DNA of 18,551 nt. Source: Propionibacteriaceae bacterium. GTDB taxonomy: Bacteria; Actinomycetota; Actinomycetes; Propionibacteriales; Propionibacteriaceae. The notes below the pieces were generated by a model that was given only the letters and a program-made list of their open reading frames with translations, was not told where the DNA came from and did not search any database. Made by a program: the position numbers and the translations under genes. The first letter of the stretch is position 1; each line of letters begins with the position of its first letter. Below are positions 16,276-18,551 of this stretch, one piece after another. The DNA lies in contig JAIRVA010000053.1 of assembly GCA_031254155.1 (NCBI GenBank), positions 1-18,551 of the forward strand, in the 5' to 3' direction.

Positions 16276-18030
16276 TCAGGGCAGCCGGCGGCGCCGGTAC
16301 GCCCGGTCGATGGCGGAGCAGACGGCCTTGAGCGACGCCGTGACGATGGAGGCATCGATACCGACGCCCCACCAGACGGCGGTCTCGCTGCCCAGGGTGA
16401 TCTCGGCCTCCACGTACGCCGCCGCCTGGGCGTCGCCGCCCGCCGACAGGGCGTGTTCCGTGTAGTCGAGGACCCGGATGTCGTAACCCAGCCCGCCCAG
16501 CGCGTCCACGAAGGCCGACACCGGGCCGTTGCCCTCACCGCTGATCTCGGCGGCGACCCCGCGGGAGTTGAGACTCGCCGTGATCTCGTAGCGCCCGTTG
16601 CTGCTCATCACGGTCGATTTCGTGAGCGCGATGGGCGAGGTGTCGCTCAAGTACTCATCGGTGAACAGTTGCATGATCTCGCCCGATGACACCTCCTTGC
16701 CGGTGGCGTCGGAGTACTGTTGGACCGCCCGCGAGAAGTCCAGTTGCAGCCGCCGCGGCAGGTCGAAGTGGTGGTCGGTCTTCATGAGGTACGCCATGCC
16801 GCCCTTGCCGGACTGCGAATTGACGCGGATGACCGCCTCGTACGTCCGGCCCACGTCGGCGGGATCGATGGGCAGGTACGGTGCCTCCCATTTCACCTGG
16901 TGGATCGTCAGCCCCTGCGCCGCCGCGCGGTCCTCCAGGTCTTCCAACCCCTTCTTGATGGCGTCTTGGTGCGAGCCGGAGAAGGCGGTGTAGACCAGGT
17001 CGCCCGCGTACGGGTGGCGCGGATGAACGGGCAGGCCGGTGCAGTACTCGACGGTCCGACGGATCTCGTCGATGTCCGAGATGTCGATCTGGGGGTCGAT
17101 CCCCTGGGAGAACAGATTGAGCGCCAGGGTCACCAGATCGACGTTGCCGGTCCGCTCGCCGTGGCCGAACAGGCAGCCCTCGACGCGGTCGGCGCCGGCC
17201 ATGAGGCCGAACTCGGTCGCCGCGACGGCGGTCCCCCGGTCGTTGTGGGTGTGCAGCGAGATGGCCGCGAATTCCCGGCGGGTCAAGTGGCGGATGAAAT
17301 ACTCGATCTGGTCGGCGTACGTGTTCGGCGTCGACATCTCGACCGTGGCCGGCAGGTTGAGGATGATCTCGCGGCCCGGTCCGGGTTGCCAGACATCCAT
17401 GACGGCCTCGCAGACCTCCAAGGCGTAGTCGGTCGGGGTCTGGGTGAAGATCTCGGGCGAGTACTCGTACCCGAACTCCGTGTCAGGCAAGAGCTTGGCC
17501 GCGTAGTCCATGATCCACTGGGTACCCCGCTGCGCCAGTTCGACGGTTTCCGCCGCGGTGTTGTGGAAGACGACCCGGCGGAACAGCTCCGACAGGGCGT
17601 TGTACATGTGAATAGTCGCCCGGGGGGCGCCGACGAGAGACTCGGCGGTCCGCTCGATCAGGTCCTCGCGGGCCTGGGTGAGGACGGAGATCTGCACGTC
17701 ATCCGGGATGCGGCCACCCTCGATGAGCGAGCGGACGAAGTCGAAGTCGGTCTGCGAAGCCGACGGAAAACCGACCTCGATCTCCTTGTAGCCCATCTTG
17801 ACTAGCAGGTCGAACATGCGCCGTTTGCGCGACGGGGTCATGGGGTCGATGAGGGCCTGGTTGCCATCGCGCAGGTCGGTGGAGAGCCAGCGGGGGGCGC
17901 GGGTGATCTTCTTGCCCGGCCACGTCCGGTCAGGCAGGTCCTGCGGTTCGAAGGGGATGTACCGGCCGAAGTTCATCGGTGAAGAATGTTGTTCTGGCAG
18001 ATGTAATTGCTTTATGGTTCCAAAAGTCAT
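16276..18030 (-). CDS. leuA: 2-isopropylmalate synthase
   Basis: This enzyme condenses acetyl-CoA with 2-oxoisovalerate in the first committed step of leucine synthesis, in the cytoplasm. The protein is 584 aa, the long form common in actinobacteria. The catalytic TIM barrel has STDLRDGNQALIDPM (50-64), EVGFPSASQTDFDF (85-98), and the metal-binding HTHND (H260, H262) with GCLFGHGERTGNVDL (285-299). The C-terminal part (about 440-580), with GEGNGPVSAFVDAL and GGDAQAAAYVEAEI, matches the LeuA allosteric domain that binds leucine. The ATG at 18030 is chosen because GGAG lies 6 nt upstream. The internal ATG at residue 19 has no ribosome-binding site. An upstream promoter, leader peptide and paired leader RNA indicate control by leucine supply. 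The upstream neighbour is unrelated. Confidence 0.96.
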   Translation of the reverse strand: MTFGTIKQLHLPEQHSSPMNFGRYIPFEPQDLPDRTWPGKKITRAPRWLSTDLRDGNQALIDPMTPSRKRRMFDLLVKMGYKEIEVGFPSASQTDFDFVRSLIEGGRIPDDVQISVLTQAREDLIERTAESLVGAPRATIHMYNALSELFRRVVFHNTAAETVELAQRGTQWIMDYAAKLLPDTEFGYEYSPEIFTQTPTDYALEVCEAVMDVWQPGPGREIILNLPATVEMSTPNTYADQIEYFIRHLTRREFAAISLHTHNDRGTAVAATEFGLMAGADRVEGCLFGHGERTGNVDLVTLALNLFSQGIDPQIDISDIDEIRRTVEYCTGLPVHPRHPYAGDLVYTAFSGSHQDAIKKGLEDLEDRAAAQGLTIHQVKWEAPYLPIDPADVGRTYEAVIRVNSQSGKGGMAYLMKTDHHFDLPRRLQLDFSRAVQQYSDATGKEVSSGEIMQLFTDEYLSDTSPIALTKSTVMSSNGRYEITASLNSRGVAAEISGEGNGPVSAFVDALGGLGYDIRVLDYTEHALSAGGDAQAAAYVEAEITLGSETAVWWGVGIDASIVTASLKAVCSAIDRAYRRRRLP

Positions 18031-18032
18031 GG

Positions 18033-18111
18033 TGCTCCGAGTCAGAGGGGAAAGGGAAAGGACAGCATCAACACCGCAACGAGACTTACTCGCTGCGGCA
18101 GATAAGGAGCA
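18033..18111 (-). promoter_or_regulatory. leuA leader RNA: Leu-codon segment complementary to the ribosome-binding site
   Basis: On the - strand TGCTCC (18111-18106), inside the Leu codons of the leader peptide, is perfectly complementary to GGAGCA (18038-18033), the leuA ribosome-binding site. Between them CCGCAGCGAG-TAAGT-CTCGTTGCGG (18098-18074) forms a 10-bp hairpin that includes the leader stop codon in its loop region. A ribosome stalled at the Leu codons would keep the ribosome-binding site free; one that finishes the leader would release the hexamer to mask it. The pairing is seen; the mechanism is inference consistent with known leader-peptide control of actinobacterial leuA. Confidence 0.65.
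18074..18098 (-). ncRNA. Stable hairpin in the leuA leader
   Basis: CCGCAGCGAG (18098-18089) pairs with CTCGTTGCGG (18083-18074) over 10 bp with a single G:U and a 5-nt loop TAAGT. The 5' arm is the last codons of the leader peptide and its stop codon begins the loop, so leader translation must melt it. No T-run follows, arguing against an intrinsic terminator. Confidence 0.65.
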
Positions 18112-18124
18112 GGTTCGGGACCAT
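18086..18124 (-). CDS. leuA leader peptide
   Basis: The 12-residue open frame MVPNLLLICRSE contains three consecutive leucines (CTG CTC CTT) and an isoleucine, then stops with TAA. It lies 55 bp upstream of leuA. Its ATG is 7 nt after a good -10 element and has no ribosome-binding site, so it is probably translated from a leaderless mRNA. The position, the branched-chain residues and the overlapping RNA pairing identify it as a regulatory leader peptide rather than a chance frame. Confidence 0.8.
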   Translation of the reverse strand: MVPNLLLICRSE

Positions 18125-18131
18125 GACGACC

Positions 18132-18160
18132 AGCCTATTACACCGCCCCCGGTCGATCAA
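18132..18160 (-). promoter_or_regulatory. leuA promoter
   Basis: On the - strand TTGATC (18160-18155) and TAGGCT (18137-18132) are separated by 17 nt, a good match to the main vegetative sigma-factor consensus of actinobacteria. The spacing from TAGGCT puts the transcript start at or next to the leader-peptide ATG at 18124. The -35 element overlaps the stop codon of the upstream gene. Confidence 0.7.
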
Positions 18161-18551
18161 TCGTGGGCCGCTATCCGAACACCGCGACGGCGGCGCCTGA
18201 CGACTGGCTTCAGGCCGGGGACCGCGGTGAGCCCGCCCCCGACGAGGCTGGCAGCTAGTGCGCCGGGCCACCGGGCGACCCACCCGCCCGTCGGTGCGGT
18301 CACCGTACCCTCGAGGTCTGAACTGGCGCGGACGGCCGCGAACTCCACGGTGACCGGAGTCGTCTGGGTCTCGCCCGCCTCGGCCCAGGTCACCGCGACC
18401 GCGTACTGCCCGGCCGCCACCGAGGTGACCCCGGCCGCGTACGTCCCCGGGGCGGTCTCCACGAAGTCCGACACCGCGAGCGCCGTCGCGGGTTCGCCGG
18501 CGAGGCCCGTCGCCGCCGCCCGGAGCCGGGAGGCCTGGCCGGCGAGCGGTA
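18157..18551 (-). CDS. 3' part of an unidentified, possibly exported or membrane-anchored protein
   Basis: The open frame enters from beyond the window and ends with TGA at 18157-18159, giving about 130 residues. A GTG at 18474 is only an internal codon with no clear ribosome-binding site. The visible part begins with an Ala-rich stretch (PLAGQASRLRAAATGLAGEP). A beta-rich segment with FVETAPGTYAAGVTSVAAGQ and AVAVTWAEAGETQTTPVTVE follows, resembling small Ig-like extracellular domains such as YtkA-like ones (low confidence). A moderately hydrophobic stretch (WPGALAASLVGGGLTAVPGL) and a terminal basic cluster (RRRRRGVR) look like a C-terminal membrane anchor with a cytoplasmic stop. I do not recognise the family. 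The leuA promoter begins within its stop codon. Confidence 0.6.
   Translation of the reverse strand, partial: PLAGQASRLRAAATGLAGEPATALAVSDFVETAPGTYAAGVTSVAAGQYAVAVTWAEAGETQTTPVTVEFAAVRASSDLEGTVTAPTGGWVARWPGALAASLVGGGLTAVPGLKPVVRRRRRGVRIAAHD

Overview
The window comes from a high-GC Gram-positive actinobacterium, probably Propionibacteriales-like (inference). The signs are a homodimeric-type AceE, a DUF3052 gene next to it, a 7Fe ferredoxin paired with dapC, a long-form leuA behind a leucine-rich leader peptide, and promoters that appear to give leaderless transcripts. No database search was possible; family names come from motifs read in the translations.

Left part, + strand (18-3353): aceE (pyruvate dehydrogenase E1), a small DUF3052 gene best started at the GTG at 2813, tRNA-Val(TAC) and a terminator-like hairpin. 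Next (3375-7818, - strand) is a sensing/transport cassette: histidine kinase, LuxR-type response regulator, ABC ATPase and ABC-2 permease. A frameshifted gene remnant lies at its tRNA-proximal end. A perfect palindrome (TACTGC-N4-GCAGTA) upstream of the ATPase is a candidate operator.

Middle part, - strand (8174-16138): a closely spaced gene series, read from high to low coordinates as substrate-binding lipoprotein, dppB-like and dppC-like permeases, a fused two-domain dppD-dppF ATPase, ferredoxin, dapC and a PP-loop ATP-pyrophosphatase-like protein. The transporter genes overlap at their start and stop codons or lie 21 bp apart. Right part, - strand (16276-18551): leuA with its own promoter, leader peptide and leader RNA structure, then the 3' part of an unidentified gene running off the window.

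The standout is the substrate-binding lipoprotein at 14516-16138. Its sequence blocks are in the wrong order for the SBP_bac_5 (DppA/OppA) family. After a normal lipoprotein signal peptide comes what is normally the C-terminal half, and this is followed directly by what is normally the N-terminal half. Both halves look intact and the frame is continuous, so it reads as a natural circular permutation of a peptide-binding protein. Its likely mRNA leader carries a 19-bp-paired stem-loop. A second notable element is the leuA leader: its Leu codons overlap a hexamer complementary to the leuA ribosome-binding site, which suggests translational control by leucine.
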